Below, piece after piece: positions 1 to 58,235 of a DNA stretch of 64,000 bases. The position numbers and the translations under genes are program-made. Position 1 is the first letter of the stretch; each line of letters opens with the position of its first letter. Under the pieces are notes generated by a model that did no database searches, was not told the DNA's origin, and saw nothing but the letters and a program-made list of their open reading frames with translations. Source of the stretch: Hydra vulgaris (taxonomy: Eukaryota > Cnidaria > Hydrozoa > Anthoathecata > Hydridae); NCBI RefSeq assembly GCF_038396675.1, contig NC_088926.1, positions 26,711,001 to 26,775,000 on the forward strand, in the 5' to 3' direction.

Positions 1-479
1 TTTTTGAATATTATTTAAATATATATAAACTTTCAAATTTGTTCTTAAATAAATTTATCTTTCTTTAAATGCATTTATATAATGATGTACTCCATCAAAT
101 TTAAGAAATAGACAGAAAAATTGACTTTATTTAAAAAATTAAAAAATTTATTTTATTTTTAAGATGACAATAGCAATTTAAAATAATTTAAAAAGTAGCA
201 TATTTAACTGTAAAATATGATAGATGTAAAAGTAAAAAAAAAAAAAAAACTACTTTCAGTATACAAAGTAGTGTGATAACATTATTATCTTATGAAACCT
301 TTTCTGTAACATCAGTAATTATATTCTAAGAACAACCTAATAAAAAATAATTGTTTAATTTAAATTTTTATTAGGTCAAAAAAAAAGGTACTTTAGAGAA
401 ATAAGACAAAATACTTAATAAAAATATTGGAGAACTTGTATGAAACTTTTTAAATTAGCTGAACTTAACAGTAACTATA

Positions 480-1900
480 ATATAAAACTAACTTAACTAT
501 TATTGGTAATTATAAATAAAGTAATTTTAATGAATCTATTATAGTTATAACATATTTCCATAAATAAATCTGGTATAAGTGCTAAGGAAGCATCAAAGAG
601 AAAGGCAAACAACTTTAGATCACCATGTTCAAAAGTATTCAGAGAGCTGCTGGTTTCAGTAGCTGCAAATAGATTACAAACAAAGAGCTTGGTTTTAAAA
701 CTATTCCAGAGGTTCAACACATTCTTGGCTACAATAACCACCTAGTGATCTCAACCCACAAAGATCTAGGGTAATTTGCTCATTAAATCATTTCCATGAA
801 GATATTCCCACTCCACATCAATCTGTTATTTTTAAAGCTGGTAGAAGGTTATCACAACTCTGATTAAAACTAAAACAGCTTTGTCTATTCAATCATTATT
901 TATCTTACATTTCAATGGGAAAGCTGTGGCACCATACGATAATGATGTTAAGAAAGTGCTACGTATGGTCATTGCCCTTTAGTCAGAGGGACCAATATTT
1001 TGGTACATTGTTCTCAAAACACTACATACTAAAGAATTCTCCAAAAACCTTGCATGATTATGATTAAGGAAACATTGTTGTTTATGAAATGATGTTCATG
1101 AAAACTCTAACAATTTGTGACACCTGCACTGTCAATAAAATTTAGTAAAATTTTCATTATTCATTTTTATATGCATATGATTTAAAAAATAATTACTATT
1201 TATTTTAAGTGGATCTTATGATGGTTATTATGGAATAATAGAGATTTTAAGTTCTAAGCTATTTAAAAGACCTATTCCTTATTATGGGCGCAATGCACAC
1301 ATTTTAAACCTTGTCTTTAAAAAAATGGTAATTTTTTACTAGCCAATGCCAACAAAATCGCCTGTTTTAACTGATTTTAAGCTTATAAGGAAACTAAAAG
1401 AAAGTATCCACAACTAAAAGAATAATGAAATGTTCTGCATATATGTCTTGTCTGCCACTAATTGTAAAAACCTGGAGAGATGATTATATGCTATTCTTTA
1501 ATTTTTTTGACAGTTTAACAAATTATTTTTCAATACAAATGATATGTATGGGTTGTATATGCATTGTATTGTTTTTGTCCCAGGTTATGTATTGCCTTTA
1601 GGCACTACTTGGATACCAACATTTACCCAAGGTGGAGCTACCAAACAAACTACCATGTTCTCACTAAGCAAGATTGAACACCAGAACAATTTACATCTTA
1701 CTAAGATACTTTCTAATAAAATACCATCATTGAAGAAATAGAAATTTATTAGCTGTTCCAGGTGGCACACATGGTTCAAATTGAGGAAAGAACCCTATTG
1801 GACAAACCTGAAAGAAGCCACATTAAGATGCATGACATCCAATGATAATGTTCTAAAGAGACTTTTTGTGCCTGAAATGTCTATTAAAATGTCTAATTAA
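480..1900. other. Unresolved decayed coding-like segment inside the last visible UBE3C intron
   Basis: Short protein-like pieces occur in several plus-strand frames, such as FNGKAVAPYDNDVKKVL near 910-960 and FISCSRWHTWFKLRKEPYW near 1745-1800. Stops and shifts break them up. This resembles an old transposon ORF, but I do not recognise the family. No HECT exon was found in 1-2406 on the minus strand. Confidence 0.3.
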
Positions 1901-2406
1901 GAATAATTAAACTTTATAAATTTATAGTTTAAATTAAATCAGTTTTTAAAAAACCAAAAATATAATCTTTTTGTTTTATTTCCAAAATGTAACCTTTTTG
2001 TTTGACCTTATAAAACTTTAAATCATTTAGTTATTTTTTACTAAGTTGTGTTTAGAATATAAATATCCATGATTTAGAAAAAATTTCATATATTATTTTC
2101 TGAAAAAAGTTACTACAGCATCACCCGAATTCACAACTATAAAATCATTAAAAATGAATTTAAATTTCAAAAATCGAAAATCATTCAAAAATTAAATAAA
2201 ATTTTGTTTTAGATTGAAAAGTTAAATTATAGCATGAAACAGTTAAGAGAATTCTAATGTATTGTAGGCATTGTCATTGATTTCTCTGACACTTAAGCCT
2301 TTATGGATGCTAGTGCAAAATGTTAAGATTGAATATAAAACACTGTGCATGTTACCAAGAAAATACGTTTTTAAAATAATTACAAAAAAAAAAAAAAACA
2401 TTGCAC

Positions 2407-48170
<45,764 letters not shown>

Positions 48171-48192
48171 TTTTAAAATCTAAAATTAAATT
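48171..48192 (-). promoter_or_regulatory. Splice acceptor just upstream of the UBE3C start codon
   Basis: On the minus strand a T-rich stretch ending TTTAATTTTAG is followed by nine bases and then the ATG. An acceptor so near the start codon means either a 5'UTR intron or a spliced-leader trans-splice site. Hydra is known to trans-splice leaders; which case applies here cannot be told from sequence alone. Confidence 0.5.
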
Positions 48193-49110
48193 CTCAAATT
48201 ATTTAGTAAACAACTTAGTATAAGCAATTTTACAACTTTTCTTTTACTATTATTTTACAAACTATATTACTGTTAATAATTTCTAGTAATACTAAAAAGC
48301 AAAATAGTCACACGCATGATGTTTTGCAGTAAAAAATTTAACACAGCTACTAAAAAAAACCTTTGTATTTAAAAACCCTAAGTAAAATATTTGTGCTGTT
48401 TTATAATTAAAAAGTTATAAACAAGAAAATTACTAAAATATATTATCCGGTCGATACCCCCTAACATGATAATAATATTTTTCAATGTTTTGCTTAGTCA
48501 GCATAATTCCATATAAAATATATAAGTTTTTCAAAAATATATATTTCCATATAAAATCCATATAAAAAAGTCGACAAAGCAACCGTCCTAACAAACATAA
48601 AAATAATTGTTTTTGGTTTTGTTTTTTCCAAGAGCTGCAAAGATACAATTCACGATAGATAAAAAAACAAATAGCGCCTTTCATCCAACTTTCCAACTCC
48701 TTTCAAATATCCCCGGACACATTCTGGGTTTGACCTTAAGAATTTTACTACAGATAAATTTTACTACAGTTCCAAGAAAAACTACATAAAATAAATATAA
48801 ATAACAAACACTTTTTGAGTGTGGACAGAGCCACATTCTAAATCATTAATAATAAATGATAATTTATACAATATTTTTAGAGATAAGTTTTTCGACAAAA
48901 AATAAGAAATAGCCGTTTAAAAATAAAATAAAAAACGTTTCGATTGTTGGATGTTGTTCGGCTCCTAACAACATTCTATACTATAGAATGTTGTTAGAAG
49001 TCGAACAACATTCTTCTTCTATGTAATATACTATTTAGTAAGGGGTCGTCTAACTTTATGGACAACCCCTTACTAAAGTGCCTATAGAATCAATAGGCGC
49101 TTAAATAAAA
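48193..49110. other. Region upstream of UBE3C, promoter not identified
   Basis: AT-rich and without a convincing host exon or promoter motif. A 16-bp-arm hairpin (CTAACAACATTCTATA and complement) is at 48965-48997. AAGGGGTCGTC and ACCCCTT words pair at about 49037-49073 and look like a second end of the MITE that follows. Confidence 0.5.
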
Positions 49111-49370
49111 GTGTCGTCCATAAAGTACGTACACTTTTATTTCAACATTCCCCCTCCCCCCTCTACCCCGCCTTTTTTTATACGCTTTTTTGAGTACCCT
49201 TAATCTCCGAAAAAGTACCTACGCTTTTAACCTACCTACTCAACATTTTGTGACATTTTTTTTTAATTTAGTGTCTCCTTACTTTTAAAATTGATCACCT
49301 GCCCCTCACATACGTCATTTGCAGACCCCTTCTCCCTCATCCGAGCGTATGCACTTTATGGATGATCCTC
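49111..49370. mobile_element. MITE, about 260 bp
   Basis: The left end GTCGTCCATAAAGTACGTAC pairs with the right end, which read inward is GATCATCCATAAAGTGCATA. The interior is C-rich and non-coding. GTCGTCCATAAAGTACGT ends are common in invertebrate DNA transposons; I do not assign a superfamily. Confidence 0.65.
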
Positions 49371-49371
49371 A

Positions 49372-49540
49372 AGTGTATTCACATATAATAATGCTCGTCA
49401 TAATTTCTTTGCAAATTGTATTTTCAATGATTGGAATAACTTGCCGTTAGCATGCAAAAAGGCTCAGTCATTTAATGCATTTAAGAATAGAATTGACAAG
49501 TTTTTTTTTTTCTATAGCTACAAACAATATATCTTTTACT
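49372..49540 (+). pseudogene. 3' tail of a non-LTR reverse transcriptase ORF
   Basis: Frame pieces read FANCIFNDWNNLPLACKKA and SFNAFKNRIDKF, the usual ending (NRV--WN-LP ... FK-RLD) of jockey- or CR1-like ORF2 proteins. Truncated at 5' right at the MITE. Confidence 0.65.
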
Positions 49541-49559
49541 GAAGATGAGCAGCACGTTT

Positions 49560-50620
49560 ATTAATTGATTTGTGTTTTAGCAGCTACAAATATTGACTCT
49601 TTAGATACTGTTATTAGCGTAAATTTAGCTCTTATATCTATTTTCTGAACAACTTTACTATAGCGCAGATTTTTTTTTGTCAGAAGTTACATAAATTATA
49701 TGATAATAATTGATAAAAAAAGAGAACAAAATTGATGTCTTGTATGCAATAGCATATTTTACAATAAATATAAAAGAAAACGTGTATATGACATGATGTA
49801 AAGCATATAGTAGTATTTTTGGCAAAATTAATGGTATTTATGCATGATGTAAAACAGATAACAGTATTTTTGGAAAATTAAATGTTAAACAACAAAAGTT
49901 ATATGTTATCCCTAGTCTCTTAATTTCATTTATAACATCCCAGGCCATATGGTTAATACACTTCTTGAACACAGCATCTATGTTAGTATTGCAGTTAAAG
50001 ATTTATTTTCTGTGTTATAACAATTGTCTTTTTTTTCTTTTAGTACAAAGAGATATAGACATGTATAAAAAAGTTTGTCATTGATTACAAACTCTTTACA
50101 CTCTGTAATTTGTTTAAAACAAGATAGACAGCGCGAGCCAAACTAATAAAATCTGTATGAGTTTCATTACTAATAATTATAAATACCCTTGTACAAATGT
50201 AAACTGCTCTTTATTTAAATAAAAATATAACTCAAGCTTTAGGATTATCTTAAAAAATGCTTCCACTTGACTTCTTAGTGTCCTAAATACAAAATAAAAA
50301 TCTTAGCTTAAAGTTTTAAATTTAAAGACCATAACATTACTGCTCTTATGTTGCTAAACAGATCAACTAAGATTTTTAATAGTTTTAGTGTCATAGGCCA
50401 AAGCTTATTTAGTTAAAAGTTTAATAAAGTATGCGCTTCAATTAGACTAATCTTGAATCTGTTTTTAAACGAATTCAAAGAAGAAAACTATTTCTAAAAA
50501 ACATTGGTTCCAATTCAAATTCTCAGACGATATTTTATTTTCATACATTTTACAGATCAGAGCTCTAGAAATAATTGAAAGAAAGCATTTTAAAAAGTTT
50601 AATTTAACAATTGAACAATT
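49560..50620. other. Intergenic, nothing recognised
   Basis: AT-rich DNA with no family-like frame and no clear repeat, apart from a pair of TTTTTGG(C)AAAATTAA-like words near 49815 and 49870 in similar contexts (TGATGTAAA upstream of both). Confidence 0.5.
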
Positions 50621-50624
50621 GTTT

Positions 50625-51480
50625 AGTTTGTTATATACCAAGGATAGAACCTTGAGGAATCCCTGAAGTTACAGAATAAGAAGAAGAGTGTTGTCCATCG
50701 AGGACAACTTTTATACTACGATTGGAAAGGAAGGATTCAATAATCTTAAAGATGTTGCCAGATACACCATAAGAAGAAAGCTTATGGAGAAGACCTGCAT
50801 GCCAAACTTTATCAAAAACTTTTGAAATGCCAAGAGCGATGGCCTTAATTGCTCCACCTTTACCTAATACACAATAAAACCTATTGGTTATTACTGTTAC
50901 CAAGTCAGCTGTAGAATGGGAAGATCGAAATCCATATTGATGGTAAGAAAGTTATTAGATGGTCAGAAAGTTATTAGATTCAAGATGAGAAATTAAATGT
51001 TTGTTAATTAAAGATTCAAAAGCCTTGCTCATGATAGGAAGAAGACTAATGGGACGGTAGTTAGACGAATCAGATCGCTCTCCTGAATTTTTGAAAATAG
51101 GGATAACAGATGCCGCTTTCCAGCAGGATGAAAAACAAGACTCTGATAAGCACTTGTTGAATAGTTTTGAGAGTATAGACGACAGCTCCGGAGTACACTT
51201 CTGCAAGACAATAACAGGTATTTTGTTCGGGCCGCAAGCTGCAGAAGTGTCTAGGCAGGAAATCACTTTAGATACAGAAGCTGGAGTGATACGAATGTCA
51301 AGCAATGAATCAACCTATTTGTTGGCAATATCAGGTAGAACGCAACTAGTGGAATCAAGAGATATTGATGAAAAGTTTTTAGCAAACAATTCAACTTTGT
51401 CTTTAGGTGAGGTGACAAAGTCTGAACCATACAAGAGGTGGAATTACAGATTTGCCCTTATTATTAATAAATGTAACATT
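50625..51480 (-). pseudogene. Non-LTR reverse transcriptase fragment (jockey-like)
   Basis: Minus-strand frames: VISCLDTSAACGPNKIPVIV, SCWKAASVIPIFKNSGERSD and NYRPISLLPIMSKAFESLIN; then, after a break near 50930, ALGISKVFDKVWHAGLL and TSGIPQGSILG. The first RT catalytic Asp (usually LDISKAFD) reads LGIS. The frame ends before the ADD box, so the element is truncated at both ends. Confidence 0.88.
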
Positions 51481-51499
51481 TTCAGTCTCGAATGTATAT

Positions 51500-52290
51500 G
51501 ATCGGAAATTTCACTTTATCTATAAAAATGAAACAAGTTTTTATTTATTTTGTATATGTATACTTTCTACTTCAATATTCTTGATGACTAGTTGAAGATT
51601 TTACATTCAAATAATACTTTTAAAAGTTGTGTTTGACTGGGAGCAAAGACAGGCACCTTACGCGATGACTGAGTTTCAATTGCTATCATCACTGGAGGGC
51701 TGTATGTAAGTTACAAACTTTGTTAATCTTTTTTTTAACATTATACTTTATTTTGATTGTTAAACCACCACGGTCCGGTGGCGGAGACGTGTTATAACAT
51801 TATATAGTTGATATATATTTGATTTTTTAATCATTTTGGCAATTGGTGCATCGATAAAAAGAAAGAAAAAAACATTAATTAGTTGTTAATTGTATTTATT
51901 AGTACTCAATTTGATATTTTTTTTCTATAATCATTTATTATCCGAAAACAAGCTGCTGAACATAAAAAATCAACTTGTCGGAAATGATTGTTTTTTGGCA
52001 AGGCTTGGAGCAAATAACTGAAAAGAATGTTTATCTAATTAAACATGCGAATTTAGGTCCACCAAAAGATAAAATTCAAAGAATCAATAAAGTTATTTGA
52101 ATGCATCCAATAAAAATTATTACCATATTCCAGAAAAATATGTAAGGGTAACTGTGTATAAAGTGGAGGAATTTTTGTTCTATAACTCTTCATTTTTTTA
52201 ACCGTTAACCAAGATTAGTAAAATTAGTGAGAATTGTGATTCATTTGCAATTGAAGTTAAAAATAAAACCACAAAAAACGTCATTGCACA
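51500..52290. other. Intergenic, one G/C-rich word, no gene
   Basis: Near 51768 the sequence ACCACCACGGTCCGGTGGCG forms a small hairpin and stands out from the AT background. It may be the 5' end of the retroelement relic that follows. No frame is convincing. Confidence 0.4.
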
Positions 52291-52294
52291 TGTC

Positions 52295-52380
52295 ATCTGG
52301 TATAAATAAATCAACTCGTCATCTGGTATAAATAAATCTGGTATAAATAAATCACACGTCATCTGGTATAAATAAATCAA
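52295..52380. repeat. Tandem repeat of a 22-bp word, 4 partial copies
   Basis: CATCTGGTATAAATAAATC recurs with ACTCGT, ACACGT or no link between copies. Confidence 0.88.
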
Positions 52381-52439
52381 CTCAAACTACAATGAAAAGC
52401 TTTAATTGATCAAATAATAATAAACAAATTTACAAATAT

Positions 52440-53470
52440 AAAAATTAAAACTAGAAAATTTATATCTGATGTATCGGATCATTTTACGACACTTATAATA
52501 GCAAAAAAATGTGTTGAACACACCCCTCAAAAAAATGTGTTGAACGCACCCCTAAAAAAAATGTGTTGAACACACCCCTCAAAAAAAAAAATAATTGCAA
52601 AACAAACATATAACGACATTTTGTATGAAACTTTTAATTAATGCTCTATTTTTTGCAAACTGGGAGGATGTTTCACAAATTCAAAATGTAAACATTGCCT
52701 TAAGCAGTTTTCTTCCAATATTTCAAATACATTTAGTTTAAGCTTAGTTTTAGTTCCGGTGATAGAAAAGTTTATTAAAACTAAAACATTTTTAATTGAC
52801 AGAAATAATAAAATTATCTATAAAAGTATCAAAATGCATTAAAGTATAAAAAAGTATAGTCTCTTTGAATCAATTATAAAACGTTCGAAAAAGTCTTAAT
52901 ATTCAAATCACTACAAAGTACTATTCAAATCACAAGTTTATTTTTAATTTTCAAAAGTTAACGTTTTTTGTTTTTTTGAGATGAAAAAGTTGATATTTAA
53001 ATAAGATAAAAAAAAGAAAATAGTACTACAATAGTAGTGCAAATGACTCCCAAAGAAGAGAAAGAAGATTCTTGTCTTATCAGGAATAGTTGATCAAGGA
53101 TCAGTTCTATTACTACTCTTTAATAATATTTATATTCGAGACGTTCTCAAAACCAGTAAAAGTAATAATAAAAACCTATAATGTATACTCCAATTCAAAT
53201 TGTGTTAAATTAAACCCTGATATAATAAAGTTCCCGTATTAACATAAAGTTCCTGCTTACAGATAAAAGGCAGTTACAAAATAGAACAATAACCCGCACT
53301 GGTAATCAAATAAATCTACACTGGTAATCAAATCAATCAAGTTAACGAGTGGTTTGTGAACAAAAAACTTTCAGTTGTTGTGATAAAACCAAACAGCTTT
53401 TCAAAAATGTAAATAAATCATTGTAATCTATCCCTTCAATTGTTTTAAAGCTTTTAACCAGGAACACACA
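52440..53470 (+). pseudogene. Non-LTR retrotransposon relic (endonuclease tail and RT pieces)
   Basis: VSDHFTTLIIAKK looks like the SDH end of an AP endonuclease. Further on are pieces near 53085-53145 resembling the QGS-LGPLLF-IYI-D box, and 53340-53400 reads KWFVNKKLSVVVIKPN, which fits the W-- NKLSLN--KT segment after the ADD box. Very decayed; the middle is missing. Confidence 0.45.
52503..52590. repeat. Tandem repeat, about 28 bp, three copies
   Basis: AAAATGTGTTGAACACACCC followed by CTCAAAA; one copy has a G for A change and one a T deletion. Confidence 0.9.
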
Positions 53471-53479
53471 CACAAATTA

Positions 53480-54287
53480 ATTACAAACCATGAGTATTTT
53501 TTTTGTTTTTTTGCTTACAGGTACAAAATTAAATAAAAATTTATAATAAAAATTTATGATAATTACATATTTATAATATTGGAATAAAAACCCTGAAGAT
53601 ATTTACGTAAACCTTTTCAAGTATAACATCTTAAAAATTCTATGCTATTATCTATAAACAATTGTCATACTGCGTCGGCTGATACTTATCTCCCAAATAC
53701 TAATCATGCAAAACTAAATTCTTATCAGAAAACAAGCGCGCAGAAAATCGTTCAGAGCTGTCAAAACTAGGTCTTTCAATTCTATCGAATTCGTTAACTA
53801 AATTTTACTAAAATATATTTTAGTAAAGTTCGTAATGAGTACCCCTTTTTGACCAAGTTTTTACACAATAACTCGTCGAGTACTATATCGATAATAATCT
53901 TTTTGTTCCAAAAAATAGATTAAAATAACTTTCTTCTCAATTAAATACTGCAGACTGTATTTGTGAAAAAAAGTTTTCAGCAATTTTTAACTAAAAGAAG
54001 GCTATACAAGCGCAGTTTAAATATAATCATTACTACTATTATTTATAATTTTTCTTTTCCAATAAAACGCAATCAGTAAGATTTAAGTATAACAGCGATG
54101 CAGTGACGGATTTAGCTTTTTTTAATGTTTGAGATAGCTACCTTCCAGACATGGAGCAAACTCCAATTATTTGCATGTTTATACTTATGTCGAATGATGT
54201 TTGCAAAAATGATGTTTGCAAAAAATTGCGATGATTGAAGGCTGGGAACAAAAAAGCCCTTAAATTTCATTTCCTATTTACTTATTT
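53480..54287. other. Intergenic, nothing recognised
   Basis: AT-rich. CAGTGACGGATTTAGC near 54102 resembles the end of a hAT-type MITE, but no partner end was found. Confidence 0.4.
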
Positions 54288-54770
54288 CTATTCTAAATGC
54301 AATATTAATTCTCTTTTTTGCGACATTTTTTGAATCATACCCATGGCTTTGAGGCGTCTGGAAACTGTTGATTGTTCAACTCCTAACGATTTTGCAAGGT
54401 CCTCTTGCGTTTGACAAGAATCCTGATCGAGCAATGCTGCCAATTCTGCATCTTCAAATTTTTTCGGCTGTCCTGGTCGCTCTTGGTCTCCCAAACAAAA
54501 ATCACCAATTTTAAACCGTGCAAACCACTTCTGACACGTTCGCTCAGCTAGAGCATGGTCACCATAAACTTCAACCAAAATACGATGACTTTTGGTAGCA
54601 CTTTTCTTCATGTTAAAAGAATGAAGAAGAATCCCCCGCAAAAACACTTTATCAGGAACAAAAATCGACATTACATTATCAGTTAAATTAAAAATAGTGT
54701 TGTTTACGCTTAAATCAAATGATTTATAATGAAAATGATGCGCAATAACAGTGATCTTCGCACGCATGCG
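54288..54770 (-). pseudogene. mariner-type transposase, N-terminal fragment
   Basis: FNMKKSATKSHRILVEVYGD, TCQKWFARFKIGDFCLGDQE, RPGQPKKFEDAELAALL and SLGVEQSTVSRRLKAMGMIQ give the two helix-turn-helix domains of a mariner transposase (the HTH_48 kind also seen in SETMAR). After MGMIQK the frame ends in a short unrelated tail, so the entire DDD catalytic half is missing. Confidence 0.85.
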
Positions 54771-54939
54771 TGGCTAAACGAAACGCTGAGACAATAAGCT
54801 AGTTTCGTAATCCCTTGTCAAACCGCACGAATTAATTCCTAGACCAAATATATAAAACATGATGTTTTATATATTTATTTATTTTTATTAATCTTAATAA
54901 TGACTTTTTTTCTTTATTTAAAAAAAGAATTTAAAAAAT

Positions 54940-56575
54940 ATGGATGTAAGTCTTGGAGTTGCAGAAGAGGAGGTTTATATTGGTTCAACTAAAACTCGTC
55001 CTAAACAGCTGGAAAGTGGTGGCAGGGGTCAATACTGCTGTTTACCAATGGGTAAAAATGCTAGGTATGACAAGCATAAAAATAAGACGAACATCGGTTT
55101 ATTTACTTTTCCTAAAAACAACCCTCAATTGTTAAAAAAGTGGATTAACGTATTTAATAACATTTGACGACAAGGATGAGTAGACAATTTTAATGTTGAA
55201 AAGAAGTATACCTTAGTATGTGAGTTTCATTTTAATATAAGTGGTATAATCTTAAAACCTTGTTCTGGCAGAAAAACACTTCATCAAGATGCTATCCCTC
55301 TATTTTTGTATTTAATGTAAACTATTATTAAAAAAGAAAAACTTTAAAAATTTAAAAAAGACTTAATTGCAATACATCAACAGAAGCTTTAGAAAGTGAA
55401 ACTTGCTATAGTATAGAAAATGATATAAATTTTCATATCGATTGTCCCAAAGAAGTTTGTGAAAATTGTCAAACTCTAAAAGAACAATTAGAGCAACTTA
55501 AAAAAGAAAACTATTTCCTTAAAAATGAAAACAATTTTCTTAAAAATGAAAACTTAAAATTAACTAAAGTAAACTCCAATATAAATGATAAGATTAAAAT
55601 AAAAATAAAAACGAGTTTAATTATGAAAATATTTCCACTGAACTAAAATTGTTCAAATCTTTGACTGGTTTAGAAGTAGGCAGGTTCAATGATATATTTA
55701 TTTTAGTGGAGCCAGGTGAAAACTGTGAATTTTTAAAATTTTATGATTCTCAGTTAAGTGTTAAAAAAAAAACAACAACAACAACAACATAGAATCAATG
55801 CAAAAAAAAGGTCCGAAACCAAAATTAAGTGCACTTGATCAGTTTTTTATGATTCTTGTTTATTTTAAAAATGGATTTGCACTTTCTCATAGATGGTTGT
55901 TTAAGTTACCAAAAACAACAATATCAAGACAGATAATATCCTGGATTAATTATTTGTACTTTACACTTGGTAGGATATCTATTTGGCCTTCTAGAAAACA
56001 AGTTGATTTGACAATGCCTGAATGTATTAAAAGATCTTACCCAAAAACAAGATGCATCATTAATTGCACTGAGTTGTTTTGTCAAATACCATCATCTTTA
56101 AATATTCAGAGTTCTATGTATTCAAGTTACAAAAGTCATGTTACTTACAAGGAATTATTAGGAATATCTCCTTCTGGTGCTATAATATTTGTAAGTCAGT
56201 TGTATCCAGGATCATTATCAGATAAGGAAATAGTACGAAGAAGCGGATTTTTAAATAAAAATTTATGGGATAAAGATGATTCTGTAATTGCAGAGAGAGG
56301 GTTTACAATTGAAGAGGAAATATAAATGTAAGTCTAAACATCCCTTCATTTTTAGAAGATCGAAACCAATTTACATCAGCTGAGGTTAAAGAAAGCCATA
56401 CTACTGCATCTGTATGAATACATATAGAGCGTGCTATTCAAAGAATAAAGCAATATAAAATAATTCGTAATGAAATATCTTTGCATGGTTCAGTAAATCA
56501 AATTTAAACTATTATTTGTCTCCTTGCAAACTTTCAATCACCATTAATAGAAGATACAGAAAAACCATAATATTT
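54940..56575 (+). pseudogene. Transposase with THAP finger, coiled coil and DDE_Tnp_4 domain
   Basis: THAP finger: CCLPMGKNARYDKHKNK, GLFTFPKNNPQLLKKWINVF, VCEFHF and DAIPLF. One zinc cysteine seems lost (MGK where CK is usual) and the frame is cut at 55165. A coiled coil follows (VCENCQTLKEQLEQLKKEN, near 55460). The open frame 55798-56325 is the transposase core: KPKLSALDQFFMILVYFKNG, CIINCTELFCQIPSSL, YSSYKSHVTYKELLGISPSG, LYPGSLSDKEIVRRSG and AERGFTIEEEI. After a shift comes HIERAIQRIKQYKII (Glu present; an in-frame stop sits just before it). The usual catalytic Asp residues read Asn (INCTE) and Glu (AERGF), so it is dead even apart from the frame breaks. Confidence 0.85.
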
Positions 56576-56656
56576 TTTGAAACTAAAAGAATTTATTTTT
56601 TATTAATGTAATAATAAAACTGCTTTTAAATAATAATATTTTATTTGTCATATAAT

Positions 56657-58235
56657 TTATTGTTCAATTTCATTAGTCTCAAGTTCAACAATAGCAGGTA
56701 AAAGATATTTGATATAGAATAAGTTTAGTTTATTTACAACATCTTTAAAGTACATTATATCAAAAGGAATAATGAAATCACAAAATGTTACTTGTGATAT
56801 GCCTAGAGCCATTTGTTTTTTAGTGTAATATTCATTTTCATGTTTTTTTCGCAAGGCTGGTTTGTCATTTTTTATTTTCACATAAAAAAATTTGTCAAGT
56901 ACTAGTTCTTTGTGTGTATAGTTTCTCTTTGACCAAGGACATTTTATTTCTTTTAACCCAAATTCATTATTCAACTCTCCATTAATTAACATACCATCAG
57001 GTGACGCTGCAAGCCATGGTAATTTAGGTTGTATAACAATCCCTGTTTCTCTGCATTTTATAGAATGATTAAGTTTATGTTTCATAATGTCTTTATAAAT
57101 ATCTCTAGCAATAGTTTTAAACTCTTTACCATGTTGTACATGTACAACATGGTAAAGTTGCTAGAAATATTTATAAAAGTTTGAAAAAGCTATTGCTAGA
57201 AATATTTATAAAAGTTTGAAAAAGCTGTATACAGCTTTTTAAAAAAGTTTAGAATCAGATAAATTATATTTTTGTGTAAAGACAGGTATTAGACTGTCAA
57301 AGTTTTTGGCTTTAATATATACTTTATAAGCATTGCTAGAACTAATTTTGTTTGTATTGCAAGCCATTTATCTGAAAAATTTTGTAAAATTTTTGTTTTT
57401 TTTTCAATATCTTTAGTCTCTAAATATGTAACTTTTATTTTTTCTAAAAAGTTTTTCTTTTCAAAAGAAAATGTACAATTTGGAATGATGTCATTATAGT
57501 CATCTTTTATTTCTTTTAAGGGTAAATACTCAAATTCAATTTCTGGTTCTTGAATAGCTGACTCATCTTTAGCTAATTTTTGTATATTTGATATTATTTC
57601 AAAATGTGGTTCCACAACTTGCAAATGCATATTAAGAGGTAAGTCTGTTGGAAATTGACCAAACCTTGTATTTACGTCTTTGTAAGTGTGAATGGGTGGC
57701 AAACCCAATTTTGTAGTCAACATCAATAAGTTTTTTTTGCGATGTTCATTAAAAAAAATCTAGGGTCATACAATGCAGAGTATATACCACGCTTATTATT
57801 TTCTATCTTAATAACTCATTTATAGGAGCTTTACTTATATTTTTTTCACCAGGTATGCCCCATTGTCGTTGTTTACTTGTACAAGAAATTTCAGTTGGGA
57901 CTTTTTGAAGAAATTTCATAGAGTAATCAGCTAATTCTAACAACAAAGCCATTACATGGTTACAATATCCACTCAATCCTGCTGGACAAGAACAGTAAGC
58001 ATAGATAACATGGGACGAAATTTTTGATAGGTGTACAATAACTTCTCTTTTTTCCTTTTTCATACTCGCTTTACACAATCCTTTAGCTTGAATACATTTT
58101 TTGCAGAATATGTTAATATTGTGTCTGATGAAACATAACGCTCCTCTTGGAATTTTCTACCTCTCAAAAGTGTTTTTTTAATTGATAGTCCTTTTGATTT
58201 ACCACTTAATTTACGATAATTTTGAATTTCATTTA
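56657..58235 (-). pseudogene. SWIM zinc finger plus YqaJ-type exonuclease protein
   Basis: N-terminal part in shifted frames (KKTLLRGRKFQEERYVS), then 57803-58078: VIYAYCSCPAGLSGYCNHVM, a SWIM finger (C-x-C ... C-x-H). The second open frame 57289-57726 includes LGLPPIHTYKDV. The third, 56657-57085, has PWLAASPDGML, GLKEIKCPWS and EYYTKKQMALGI, the D ... E-x-K ... Q pattern of YqaJ/lambda-exonuclease nucleases. Motif residues are intact but the frame is broken at least three times, and a 34-bp palindrome (57123-57156) and a tandem duplication sit in the gap between frames two and three. Confidence 0.85.
57123..57156. repeat. Perfect 34-bp palindrome in the YqaJ gene gap
   Basis: CTTTACCATGTTGTACA is followed directly by its complement. 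The next 80 bp hold a tandem duplication of a unit with GCTAGAAATATTTATAAAAG, and a second small palindrome, AAGCTGTATACAGCTT. Confidence 0.9.

Noticed and set aside
48433..48789. Open frames on both strands just upstream of UBE3C exon 1
   Set aside because: No family resemblance and no clear splice context; they overlap each other and look like chance frames.
51091..51501. 136-residue plus-strand open frame
   Set aside because: It is the antisense shadow of the minus-strand reverse transcriptase fragment.
56657..58235. Viral or phage origin of the YqaJ exonuclease
   Set aside because: It is paired with a SWIM finger and a convergent transposase, the arrangement of a eukaryotic DNA transposon; no phage or virus genes are nearby.
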